A DNA stretch of 64,000 bases from SFFI01 sp964398655. GTDB taxonomy: Bacteria; Bacillota; Clostridia; Saccharofermentanales; DTU023. Below the pieces are notes generated by a model that worked only from the letters and a program-made list of their open reading frames with translations, was not told the DNA's origin and ran no database searches. The stretch covers positions 3,640 through 67,639 of the forward strand of contig CAYNNG010000007.1 in assembly GCA_964398655.1 (NCBI GenBank). The letters are read 5' to 3'. Below, piece after piece: positions 41,510 to 49,382 of this stretch (its first letter is position 1; each line of letters opens with the position of its first letter). The translations under genes were made by a program, and so were the position numbers.

Positions 41510-42822
41510 ACCAAGTGCAGAACGCGGCAAATTTTCCCGAATATGAACTGATTGTCGTAGGAGGAGGTCCCGCCGGTCTTGCCGCCGCCGTGGGCGCCTA
41601 CGAAGCAGGCTTGCGTAAAATTCTGATTGTCGAACGAGATACCTACCTTGGTGGCATCCTCAATCAGTGCATTCACAATGGCTTTGGCCTTCACCATTTT
41701 GGTGAGGAGCTGACCGGACCCGAATACGCCAGCAGATTTATCGATCAATTAGAAGGTACCACCATTGAGATCGCTCTTGATACGATGGTGTTGAGTATAG
41801 ATAACACCGACGAGTGGCGCTATGTCCACATGATGTCCAAGGCCGAAGGCTACCGGGTACTGCGCGCTAAGGCCCTGGTTCTGGCCATGGGCTGCCGGGA
41901 ACGTACCCGTATGCAGATCCAGATTCCCGGATCGCGCGCGGCTGGCATCATCAACGCCGGTCAGGCTCAGCAATTCGTTAATCTGGAAGGACACATGGTG
42001 GGCAAGCGCGTAATCATTCTGGGCTCCGGCGATATCGGCTTGATCATGGCTCGCCGTTTGACCCTGGAAGGCGCTAAGGTAGTAGCCTGCGTAGAGCTCA
42101 TGCCCTACTCTGGCGGTCTCATGCGGAATATCGTACAGTGCCTGCAGGACTACGACATTCCCCTCTACCTCTCGCACACCATCACCGATATCCGGGGCAA
42201 ATACCGGGTTGAGGGCGTCACGGTACAAGAAGTAGATGAACACTTCAAGCCCATTCCCGGCACGGAAGTGGATTATGATGTAGATACTGTACTGCTCTCC
42301 GTCGGCCTTATCCCCGAAAATGAGCTGAGCCGGGCAGCCGGTGTGAAGATTGACCCCCATACCTCCGGACCCTCAGTTTATGAAAACGGCGAGACCTCGG
42401 AGAAGGGCATTTTCGCCTGCGGTAACGTGCTCCACGTACACGACCTGGTTGACTATGTAACCGAAGAAGCCCTGTCCGCTGGTAAGTCTGCCGCTGCCTT
42501 TGTGGCCCAGGAAAAGGCAGGCCAAGAGGAAGCTCCAGCCACCTTGATTGATCTCAGCACCGATTCCCACATCGGTTACACCGTACCCCAACAGATTCGT
42601 CTGGAGAAGGTGGATAAAAACGTCAGAGTCTTCTTCCGGGTCCGCCAGAATTACCCCGAGCCCACCCGGGTAGTCTTCCGGGATGGCCAGGGCAATCAAA
42701 TCGCCGCCTTCAAACGGCCTTACATGGCACCAGGAGAAATGGAAAATGTCTCACTGCCTGCAGTCTTGCTCAAGAAAATGGCAGACCAGCACCTTAAAGT
42801 TTCGGTGGAGGATATAGCATGA
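41506..42822 (+). CDS. FAD/NAD(P)-dependent oxidoreductase, partner of the GlpA-type protein
   Basis: 438 residues from the ATGA-overlapping ATG at 41506; a frame starting at 41464 would lie inside the previous gene. The N-terminal FAD motif is LIVVGGGPAGLAAAVGAYEA, then GGILNQCIHNGFGL. A second dinucleotide site reads VIILGSGDIGLIMARRLTLEG, and the C-terminal FAD segment is GIFACGNVLHVHDLVDYVT. It is the pyridine-nucleotide-disulfide-oxidoreductase-type protein that regularly accompanies glpK, GlpA-type and DUF1667 genes in Bacillota, and probably passes electrons from glycerol 3-phosphate oxidation to NAD or another carrier. Confidence 0.9.
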   Translation: MNQVQNAANFPEYELIVVGGGPAGLAAAVGAYEAGLRKILIVERDTYLGGILNQCIHNGFGLHHFGEELTGPEYASRFIDQLEGTTIEIALDTMVLSIDNTDEWRYVHMMSKAEGYRVLRAKALVLAMGCRERTRMQIQIPGSRAAGIINAGQAQQFVNLEGHMVGKRVIILGSGDIGLIMARRLTLEGAKVVACVELMPYSGGLMRNIVQCLQDYDIPLYLSHTITDIRGKYRVEGVTVQEVDEHFKPIPGTEVDYDVDTVLLSVGLIPENELSRAAGVKIDPHTSGPSVYENGETSEKGIFACGNVLHVHDLVDYVTEEALSAGKSAAAFVAQEKAGQEEAPATLIDLSTDSHIGYTVPQQIRLEKVDKNVRVFFRVRQNYPEPTRVVFRDGQGNQIAAFKRPYMAPGEMENVSLPAVLLKKMADQHLKVSVEDIA

Positions 42823-43169
42823 AAAAAGAAATGATTTGTATTGTCTGCCCGCGCGGCTGCCACCTGCAAGTTGACGAAGAAAGCTTGAAGGTAACCGGCA
42901 ATGGCTGCGAAAAGGGCGTGGATTACGGCCGCAATGAATTGACCAATCCCACCCGTGTCGTCTGCTCCACCGTAAAGCTGCAGAGCGACCAGCTGTGCCG
43001 CTGCCCTGTGAAGACTGACCACCCCGTACCCAAGGGCAAGATCATGGACGTCATGACTGTGGTCAACCAAATCCAGGCTGAAGCCCCCGTCCACATTGGT
43101 CAGGTCCTTTGCGAGGATATTGCTGGTACCGGAGCCAATCTAGTTGCCACCAGAACTATTGCGCATTAA
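42819..43169 (+). CDS. DUF1667 protein (small cysteine-rich partner of the glycerol-3-phosphate oxidoreductases)
   Basis: 116 residues with the DUF1667 cysteine pattern: CIVCPRGCHLQV at residues 6-17, GNGCEKG, VVCST and CRCPVKT, likely binding an iron-sulfur cluster or metal. The C-terminal half ends PVHIGQVLCEDIAGTGANLV, typical for the family. It overlaps the preceding gene by an ATGA and is the last gene of the glpK operon. It is probably a small electron-transfer or assembly subunit of the oxidoreductase complex; biochemical function is not established. Confidence 0.9.
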   Translation: MKKEMICIVCPRGCHLQVDEESLKVTGNGCEKGVDYGRNELTNPTRVVCSTVKLQSDQLCRCPVKTDHPVPKGKIMDVMTVVNQIQAEAPVHIGQVLCEDIAGTGANLVATRTIAH

Positions 43170-43232
43170 AACCTGCACTAAGCTTCGCGGTTTGACACGT
43201 TTATTGAGCAAATCCGCCTCAACCTTCTTGTC

Positions 43233-43273
43233 TGTGCTCCGGATCCCCAGCAAAGCTGGGGATCCGGAGCACA
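43233..43273. repeat. Perfect 19-bp inverted repeat with 3-nt loop
   Basis: The arms TGTGCTCCGGATCCCCAGC and its exact complement flank AAA, with no T-run after it. It is GC-rich and lies 64 nt after the glpK operon. Possible roles are an mRNA-stabilising hairpin, a protein-binding dyad or a small mobile palindrome. Confidence 0.85.
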
Positions 43274-43355
43274 CACCTTGACTGGGTAAGCGCTTAAGAG
43301 GGGAAAGATGCCATGAAGACGACCGCAGCTCCACCCACGGCCTGACTACCAGGAA

Positions 43356-43393
43356 AATAAAGAACCCCAGTCCTTAGACTAGGGTTCTTTATT
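43356..43393. terminator. Bidirectional terminator between the glpK operon and tRNA-Ser
   Basis: AATAAAGAACCC pairs with GGGTTCTTTATT around a 14-nt centre that itself contains AGTC/GACT. A-rich and T-rich flanks let it work for both the plus-strand operon and the minus-strand tRNA. Confidence 0.8.
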
Positions 43394-43484
43394 GGCGGAG
43401 AGCAAGAGATTCGAACTCTCGAAACGCTATTAACGTTTACACGATTTCCAATCGTGCGCCTTCAGCCAACTCGGCCAACTCTCC
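43393..43484 (-). tRNA. tRNA-Ser (anticodon GGA)
   Basis: Read on the minus strand: acceptor GGAGAG, D-arm GGCCGAGTTGGCTGAAGG, anticodon stem CACGA with loop TTGGAAA, a long variable arm as required for tRNA-Ser (AAACG/CGTTT), T-loop GTTCGAATC and an encoded CCA at 43393-43395. Decodes UCC/UCU. Confidence 0.97.
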
Positions 43485-43691
43485 ATAAAACTTAAATTGT
43501 GCCTCAGAGCGAGACGCCAGGAAGATTATCTTGCAAAGCTTGATTATTATATAAAAGCTTTCTCCCAACTGTCAAATATAACGCTGAAAATGCGAGACAT
43601 TATTAGTTTTCCTTCCCTGAACCCCCTCTGCGCCGTCCAAGTAGTCTGCGCATGGGCGGTTAAGTTTTAGCTTAAACCGCTCAGTCTTAGC

Positions 43692-44376
43692 TTACATCCT
43701 CTTTATTCCGCCCAAGTTATACTTTATCAGCGCGTTGACCTGCTTCAGATTGAGCGGCTTATCCGACATTTCAAAAGTGGCAATTAGGTTATTTCCTAAG
43801 ACGATGCCTCGCTGCGCATAGTCATCCAGCTTTTGATATGCCTTTTTGGCATAGCCATGGTCACCCATCATGCCAAAGTGCTCCCAATAAATCTCCCGGT
43901 TATTCTGAGAATCATCGAAAGTGAAGTCTGGATATAGGGTGACGCGATTGCGCATGTTTAAGGGGCACTCATACTTATAAGGAATACCCAGGGCCAAAAA
44001 GCGGTCTGCCAGGATTTTTTCGCTCTTGGACCGCACCATTTCCCCATTGTTTGTCTCAAAGTAAAGCTCCTGCGACCACATCTNNNNNNNNNNNNNNNNN
44101 NNNNNNNNNNNNNNNNNNNNNNNNNNNNNNNNNNNNNNNNNNNNNNNNNNNNNNNNNNNNNNNNNNNNNNNNNNNNNNNNNNNCATTAGACAGATACCTT
44201 TTGGTTCTACTACCAGTATTTGTATCTTTAGATATGTAGAGGTACCGGTAGCCTGCCAGACATTTACGAAAGACCTCCACCCGGCCTGGTATTACTTCGC
44301 TCTGTTCTTCTTCAAGCGTAGTCAATATACTCTCGTATTTGTTTAGCAAATCTAATAAAGTTTTTTTAGCGCTCAT
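43692..44376 (-). CDS. Hypothetical PD-(D/E)XK-like protein, interrupted by an assembly gap
   Basis: The N-terminal part starts at ATG 44376 (TAGGAGGA upstream) and has coiled helices (LLDLLNKYESILTTLEEEQ) and YLYISKDTNTGSRTKRYLSN before the gap. The C-terminal part resumes with a nuclease-like pattern: SKSEKILADRFLALGIPYKY with a glutamate, VTLYPDFTFDD with the PD aspartate, then IYWEHFGMMGD. This resembles the PD-(D/E)XK fold, and similar proteins of about 280-300 aa occur in many Clostridia. Function is unknown; a DNA-cleaving role is only suggested by the fold-like motifs. Both frames are compatible with one gene whose middle is unsequenced. Confidence 0.7.
44084..44183. other. Assembly gap (100 N)
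   Basis: Exactly 100 N inside the PD-(D/E)XK-like gene. Real length unknown. Confidence 0.95.
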
Positions 44377-44891
44377 TACAGTCCTCCTAACCTCTCTACC
44401 GTGTTCCACGATCCGGTTCAGCCACTGCCGATACAACACTAATTAATAGTTGCCTACATGAGCCGACCACCACATTTTCAACAGTTGAAAATACGGCTAG
44501 ATAAGCCAATTAGGAATGTAATGATAAATAAAATAAAACAAATTATGGAAAAACTTTGTGCGAGCATGAATCAACGATTAATGAGTCGCTCTACACCAAA
44601 TAGCAGGCTTATCTTGCTCATAGCACCTATCTTGCCATCGGCTTAGCACTATGGGGATTATTCTAACAAGTTATCTGCAGGTTTGCGAGTGGCTTGGGAT
44701 ATTCTTCACGCCCATTTTCAATATTGGCGTAGGTATATGGGCCGAATGGTTTTTTTGCCTACTACTATATTGACTGCAAGAGCCTTATAGGCGTAGGCAT
44801 TTCAACTGAATGGGCAATATGCCTACTACTCAAAATGTTATGTAAGAAAATTTCTAAAATAAAAAAGAAAAGCAGCCGTCAAAACCAAACC
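44377..44891. other. Gene-poor AT-rich interval
   Basis: This 515-nt interval between the PD-(D/E)XK-like gene and the ThiZ-type ATPase has no convincing ORF or RNA gene. It contains the pair of hairpin repeats at 44726-44830. The thiamine-type operon ends here without an obvious intrinsic terminator. Confidence 0.6.
44726..44830. repeat. Two direct hairpin repeats with 64-nt period
   Basis: Each copy starts GGCGTAGG, contains GAATGG, and ends GCCTACTACT. The second copy forms a perfect GTAGGCAT/ATGCCTAC stem; the first forms the same stem with a G-U pair. Only two copies are present, about 40 nt of each recognisably alike, so the element class is unknown. Confidence 0.65.
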
Positions 44892-45704
44892 CTACACCTT
44901 AAAGTAGTTGTTTTCGGCGAGTTTGTGGTAGAGCTGGCGCTTGAGTTCGTTTTGGCTGAAGAGCCAGTCGCGCGACCGCTCGGAGGGTGGGGTGGGGATA
45001 GCGTAGGAGGATTCTATGCTGGCAGGGCGTCCCTCTAGGACTAGGATGCGGTCGGCCAAGAGGATGGCTTCTTCTAGGTCGTGGGTGACCATGATGATGC
45101 TACGGTGAAGTTCTTGGCGGAGGCCGAGCAGCCATTCTTGCATGCGGTTTCTGGTAATTACGTCTAAGGCGGCAAAGGGCTCGTCGAGGAGGAAGACTTT
45201 TGCGGGGCAGAGGAGGGTGCGGAGGAAGGCGGCACGTTGGCGCATGCCGCCGGAAAGGGTATCTACTAGGGCAAATTCGTAACCAGCGAGGCCGAAGCGC
45301 TGGAGGAGTTGGAGAATTTCTGCTTTGCTATGGCCTTTTTTGCCAGGGTGGAGCTGGTCGTAAAGGCGGACGTTGTCGTAGACCGTCATCCAGGGGAAAA
45401 GCAGGTCGGACTGGGGCATGTAGGCAAAGGCTGATTTATGCTGGCTGTAGTCCTCCCCTTCAAAGCGCACATGTCCGGTCTCCAGAGGCAAGATGGAGGC
45501 CAATATTTTCAGTAGTGTGGATTTGCCCACGCCCGAGGGTCCAATAATCGCCACAAACTCTTGAGACTGCAGGTCAAAGGAGAGGTCCTTGAGGATGACC
45601 TCTCCATCGTAGGAGATGGAGAGGTTCCGGACTTCTACTTGAGCTGGAGCTTGGTCCGCAGATAAATGTTTGGCTGATGTTTGGGAGGCAGATGCGTTTG
45701 ACAT
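44892..45704 (-). CDS. thiZ: ABC ATPase of the TPP-regulated thiamine-precursor importer
   Basis: 270 residues of the nitrate/sulfonate/taurine-type ATPase family: Walker A GPSGVGKST, Q-loop YMPQSDLLFPWMTV, signature LSGGMRQRA, Walker B VFLLDEPFAALD and switch His VTHDLEEA. It is the last gene of a three-gene operon behind a TPP riboswitch, so it energises uptake of a pyrimidine precursor of thiamine (HMP or formylaminopyrimidine). The N-terminal 20 residues are low-complexity and may not be conserved. The gene begins 17 nt after the binding-protein stop. Confidence 0.9.
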   Translation of the reverse strand: MSNASASQTSAKHLSADQAPAQVEVRNLSISYDGEVILKDLSFDLQSQEFVAIIGPSGVGKSTLLKILASILPLETGHVRFEGEDYSQHKSAFAYMPQSDLLFPWMTVYDNVRLYDQLHPGKKGHSKAEILQLLQRFGLAGYEFALVDTLSGGMRQRAAFLRTLLCPAKVFLLDEPFAALDVITRNRMQEWLLGLRQELHRSIIMVTHDLEEAILLADRILVLEGRPASIESSYAIPTPPSERSRDWLFSQNELKRQLYHKLAENNYFKV

Positions 45705-45721
45705 GGTAGAGCTTTTAATAA

Positions 45722-46864
45722 TTATTTCTCGGGAATAAAGGCGTTGGTGAAGTAGTCTTCAGGGGCTAAGACCTTAGAGATCAGGTCGTTCTCTTGCATG
45801 AACTCGGCGTAGCCAGTCCAGACTTCATCTTTCATGAGGCCCCAGCGGTCCGCGCCCTTGCCGTATTCGCCAGCCAGGAAGGTTTGAGACTTGGTTAAGA
45901 GTTCAGGGTCCAGCTCGGGAGAATATTTGAGGAGGATCTGCACCATTTCGTCTACGTTTGAAGTATCCGAGGCAAAGGCATAGCCCTTGGCGGTAGCCCG
46001 CATAAAGGCCTTGACTAGGTCGGGATCTTGGTCGATTAAGTCGTCGCGGGTCACAATGATGGGGGTGTAATAGTTGAGGCGCTCGTCAATCTCCCGGCAG
46101 GGGATGTAGTTGAGGTCCAAGCCTTCCATCTCTGCAGCAATCATATCCCAGCCTTCAAAAAACCACATAAGGTCGATGTCGCCTTCCAGGCTGGCGTAGG
46201 AGGTATCCATGGCAGTGACGAAGGTCACAGATTCTGGATCTTCCCCTGCTTGCTTAACTGCGGCCTGGATAATAGCTTTTTCGGCGGCGGAGCCCCAGCC
46301 TGCATAGGTCTTACCAGCAAAATCTGCGGGTGTGGTAATATTCTTTTCTTTATGCGAGGCAAAGCCAGAGGTGTTGTTTTGAATAATCGTGGCTATGGCC
46401 TTGAGGGGCAGGGGTTCTTCCTGGGTTAAGGCATAGGTAAGGTCTTCCTGGTAGGTGGTGGCAAAGTCTGCCTTGCCCGTGGCTAGGATTTGCAGACTTA
46501 CACCCTCTTGAGGCTCGACAATTTTTACATCCAGGCCTTCATCTGCGTAATAACCCTTGTCCAGGGCGGCAAAGAGGCCGGAGTGGTTGGTATTAATGAC
46601 ATAATCCAAGATGACAGTAACAGGACGGAGGTCAGCCTTGTCCGCAGTTTCTGCCTCTTGGTCTTCCTCTTGAAGAGCGGGGGCATCTGCTTTTTCCTGG
46701 TCATCAGCGGCAGGGATGGAGGCCTCAGCGCTGGCTTCCGTGGCGGATGCGGTAGAGGCTTCTGTGGAGTCGGTCTCGGGTGTGGGTTCTGGGGCACAGG
46801 CGGCGCCGAGGCCCAGGGATAAAACCAAGATAAGGGCGAGGAGGGATTTAAGGGATTTGTTCAT
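45722..46864 (-). CDS. thiY: Thiamine-precursor binding lipoprotein (NMT1/THI5-like)
   Basis: 380 residues from the ATG at 46864, which follows AGAGGAAGA; a frame from 46909 adds an unlikely extension. A lipoprotein signal peptide ends LGLGAAC with the lipid-modified Cys, followed by an acidic, Thr/Ser/Ala-rich linker. The NMT1-like domain starts at VTVILDYVINTNHSGLFAAL and includes GYYADEGLDVKIVEP, ATGKADFATTYQ and DLMWFFEGWD. It binds a thiamine pyrimidine precursor outside the cell and delivers it to the ThiX permease. The assignment rests on family plus the TPP riboswitch. Confidence 0.92.
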   Translation of the reverse strand: MNKSLKSLLALILVLSLGLGAACAPEPTPETDSTEASTASATEASAEASIPAADDQEKADAPALQEEDQEAETADKADLRPVTVILDYVINTNHSGLFAALDKGYYADEGLDVKIVEPQEGVSLQILATGKADFATTYQEDLTYALTQEEPLPLKAIATIIQNNTSGFASHKEKNITTPADFAGKTYAGWGSAAEKAIIQAAVKQAGEDPESVTFVTAMDTSYASLEGDIDLMWFFEGWDMIAAEMEGLDLNYIPCREIDERLNYYTPIIVTRDDLIDQDPDLVKAFMRATAKGYAFASDTSNVDEMVQILLKYSPELDPELLTKSQTFLAGEYGKGADRWGLMKDEVWTGYAEFMQENDLISKVLAPEDYFTNAFIPEK

Positions 46865-46904
46865 TAGGTCTTCCTCTCTGGAGAAGGGGCAAGGGCCATA
46901 CCTT

Positions 46905-46987
46905 CTCACGTGTGACTGAGTTAAAGTGCTGCTCGTGTTACTGAGCTAAAGGGTAGCTGCTCGTGTGACTGAGTTAAAGGGCTACTG
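46905..46987. repeat. Three-copy 27-28-bp tandem repeat between thiX and thiY
   Basis: Units of 27, 28 and 28 nt, each near CTCGTGTGACTGAGTTAAAG, at 46905, 46932 and 46960. The last copy covers the thiX stop codon (TAG on the minus strand at 46982-46984). Motif content (TGACT, GAG, TTAAAG) is reminiscent of the patatin/rho array. Confidence 0.88.
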
Positions 46988-47797
46988 CGTTAAGTTAGCC
47001 GTCACCTGCAGGGTCTTGGCCTCACGCTTATGGCGGGACCGGGCGATCAAGCCCCGGCCGGGCTCCCAGAGCATACGCATTAAGGCCACCAGGCCATTCA
47101 TGGCCAAGGACCAAAAGATAATGAGGAAAAGGCAGGCGAAGACCTTATCCAGCTGATAGGTGTTGGAGACTCGGATCATGTAGTAGCCCAGGCCGGCTTG
47201 GGAGGAGAGCCACTCCCCGATGACCGCGGCGGAAATCGAGTAGGTAGCCGCCACCCGGAGGCCGGAAAATAAGTAAGGGATGGCCGTGGGGATCTTGGCT
47301 ACCCGATAGATTTGCACCTGGGAGGCCCCAAAGCTATACAGGAGGTCCAGGCTGTCCGGGCTGAGCTTTTGCAGGCCCTCGGCAAAGTTCACGGTGATGG
47401 GGTAAAAACACATGAGCACCACCACCACAATTTTCGGGGCCATGCCGAAGCCCAGCCAAATCATCAAGAGAGGGGCCAGGACCAGGCTGGGGATGCACTG
47501 GCTGATGACCAGCAGGGAGTGCAAGGTCTGGCGGAGGGTTTGGTTGAGGTCCATGAAGAGGGCCAGAAAGATCGCCAGGGCTACGGAAATCAAAATACCA
47601 ATCAGGCTCTCCACCAGGGTAACGGAGGAGTGCTCCATGAGGGGGCCAAAGTTTTGCCCGAGGGTACGAAAGATCTTACTGGGTTTGGGTAAAACGTAGG
47701 AAGGTACCTGGCCCCAAGTGCAGGCCAGCTCCCAGATCACAAAAAGTCCCAATAAAATCAGGATCATGATGAGATTGCGTTCGAAAAATTTCTTCAT
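46982..47797 (-). CDS. thiX: ABC permease of the TPP-regulated thiamine-precursor importer
   Basis: 271 residues from ATG 47797, placed 4 nt after AGGAG; a longer frame from 47866 would run into the riboswitch leader. Six membrane helices in the SsuC/TauC-like (BPD_transp_1) family, with the EAA loop DSLDLLYSFGASQVQIYRVA and the C-terminal helix region LIIFWSLAMNGLVALMRMLW. It forms the pore for the ThiY ligand. First gene behind the TPP riboswitch, so it is repressed when thiamine pyrophosphate is plentiful. Confidence 0.92.
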   Translation of the reverse strand: MKKFFERNLIMILILLGLFVIWELACTWGQVPSYVLPKPSKIFRTLGQNFGPLMEHSSVTLVESLIGILISVALAIFLALFMDLNQTLRQTLHSLLVISQCIPSLVLAPLLMIWLGFGMAPKIVVVVLMCFYPITVNFAEGLQKLSPDSLDLLYSFGASQVQIYRVAKIPTAIPYLFSGLRVAATYSISAAVIGEWLSSQAGLGYYMIRVSNTYQLDKVFACLFLIIFWSLAMNGLVALMRMLWEPGRGLIARSRHKREAKTLQVTANLTQ

Positions 47798-47880
47798 CTT
47801 GCTCCTTTGCTTGTCTGTCAAACTCCGGCCGTAAAAAAACCGCTTAGCCCAAGGATAAGCGGTCATAGGTAAAATATGAT

Positions 47881-47961
47881 CCCTACGTCGGCATTATCCG
47901 CATCAGGTTTGAGGGTCGGAAACCTTAGTGTTTCCCTCTCAGGCCAGCTGGCCTCCCCTTG
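47881..47961 (-). ncRNA. TPP riboswitch (THI element)
   Basis: Read on the minus strand: GGGGAGGCC, CTGAGAGGGAAAC, then ACCTGATGCGGATAATGCC and CGTAGGGA, the conserved THI-box segments in order. It lies 84 nt ahead of thiX and should switch off the importer when TPP binds. Confidence 0.96.
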
Positions 47962-47976
47962 TTTAGTTGCTAAAAA

Positions 47977-48005
47977 ATCTTAGCTTGGCGGATTGGTGAT
48001 GTCAA
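47977..48005 (-). promoter_or_regulatory. Sigma-A promoter of the thiamine-importer operon
   Basis: On the minus strand TTGACA at 48005-48000, a 17-nt spacer, TAAGAT at 47982-47977, placing the transcript start just ahead of the riboswitch. Confidence 0.8.
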
Positions 48006-48066
48006 GCAAGCGAGTCCTAGAGCCACGGGACCTTACGCCAAACGCTGAGGCCGCTGGCCCTTAAGC

Positions 48067-49128
48067 TTAGACCAAAAGCTTAGCTACGGAGGGCGCAGTC
48101 AGGGCTTCGAGGGTAGCAGTGTAGTTAGGAATAAACTCCAGGCTGTCGCCGGGGCGCAGGAATTTGTTGAGGCCCGTAACATCATAAAAGCTCTGGTCCT
48201 GAGTTTGGCCCAAATAGCGAACTCCCAGCAGCTGGGGCTCCAAATTGCGGGCGTCTAGGTCCTGGTAACCGAAAGCCAGGTTGACCCTTTGAATAAGTCC
48301 GCGGTCTTCATATGGGAGGACCCGGCCCGAGCTGCGATCTCCCCGGGGGCCCTGGGGTAAGGAGGCCCGGCGCTGGGCCTCGATCACTTCGGCCTGGAAG
48401 CAAAAGATATTTTGGTACAGACCCGCAAAGCTACCCCCATAGGCAGACTCTCGTCCGGTAAGCAGGGCCTCTCCGATGACGAAATGCCTGAGCTCTGGAG
48501 GAATGATCCCCTCATCCAAGAGGGTAAGGCAAGAGGAATTAAGACCGGAAACCATCTCCAGAGCCAGGCCATAACGCTTTTCAATAAATTGAGCAAAGGT
48601 AGCCAGTTCATTAAGCTTTGCCGCATCGGGCAGAATACCGCCATAACCATTAAAAGTAGTCTTAAGGCCAGCCAGGCGGACTCCCCTCAGATTGACTAGT
48701 TTGCCAATCAGCTGGCTAGCAGCTTCCAGCTGCAGGCCGGACGTGAGGTCACCCAAGTCCAGCTGAACTAAAACTCTATGAATTTTCTGTCGAACGAGGG
48801 CAGCATCAGACAGGGCGCAGATGACTTCCCATTCCGTGTTGCAAGAAAGGTCGCAGAGGTCTACCACTTGGGACACTTCTGAAGGCATGGGAGACCTGAG
48901 GAAGAGGCTATCCTGGGCATAGGGACGGAGGAGTTCGAAGTCCTGCAGTCGGCTGGAGGCCAGTCTGTTGAGTCCACAGCTAGCCAGCATTTCCAACAGG
49001 GGAATTTGTCTGGCAAAAGCACTGCAATCAAAATGGCAGAATTTGCCTTGATCTTGCAAAACCTCATGGAGGCGGATGGCGTTTTCGCGGAAGGCTTGTT
49101 GGTCGATGAGGAGTGCAGGGTTAGTCAT
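48067..49128 (-). CDS. Ornithine-racemase-like (alanine racemase N-domain) protein lacking the PLP lysine
   Basis: 353 residues. The sequence follows clostridial ornithine racemase (Orr) almost without gaps: LASSRLQDFELL, QLDLGDLTSGL, GYGGILPDAAKLNEL, SGLNSSCLTLLDEG, IGEALLTGRESAYGGS, YEDRG and AFGYQDLDARN. The segment that holds the Schiff-base lysine in Orr (VVKSMCA-like) reads HFDCSAFAR here, placing Ser36 where lysine is expected. The protein may be a non-catalytic PLP-fold protein, or it may use another residue; my alignment is from memory of the family. It stands alone upstream of the TPP-regulated operon with its own promoter region and is not part of it. Confidence 0.75.
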   Translation of the reverse strand: MTNPALLIDQQAFRENAIRLHEVLQDQGKFCHFDCSAFARQIPLLEMLASCGLNRLASSRLQDFELLRPYAQDSLFLRSPMPSEVSQVVDLCDLSCNTEWEVICALSDAALVRQKIHRVLVQLDLGDLTSGLQLEAASQLIGKLVNLRGVRLAGLKTTFNGYGGILPDAAKLNELATFAQFIEKRYGLALEMVSGLNSSCLTLLDEGIIPPELRHFVIGEALLTGRESAYGGSFAGLYQNIFCFQAEVIEAQRRASLPQGPRGDRSSGRVLPYEDRGLIQRVNLAFGYQDLDARNLEPQLLGVRYLGQTQDQSFYDVTGLNKFLRPGDSLEFIPNYTATLEALTAPSVAKLLV

Positions 49129-49335
49129 AAGGGCCTCCTTTAGCTGGTAACTTACGTGTCTGTTCCCTACTTGCGGGTCTCTTCCCTATGAGTTTAGCAG
49201 GCTTCTTCCTTCTATGGGAGTTAATCTTATACCTTATCGATTTTCCATAGATTATTGTAGAAGCAAATTGAGGATGCGCGCGGGTTTACAAATTTTCAAG
49301 TTGTAGGTAGTAAGCAGACCAAGTAGGCACTCTTT

Positions 49336-49364
49336 TTGACAAGTTGTCTTATTTGTGATACCAA
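49336..49364 (+). promoter_or_regulatory. Candidate promoter of the decayed ABC gene
   Basis: Consensus TTGACA at 49336-49341, 17-nt spacer, weak TACCAA at 49359-49364. It precedes the AT-rich ABC half-transporter pair. Confidence 0.4.
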
Positions 49365-49382
49365 TGAATACATATTGTCAAA

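Noticed and set aside
44726..44830. CRISPR or retron element
   Set aside because: Only two copies, sequence between them is not spacer-like, and no cas or reverse transcriptase gene is present.
45200..45547. Plus-strand ORF opposite the thiZ gene
   Set aside because: Shadow of a well-supported ABC ATPase gene; composition and residues are not protein-like.
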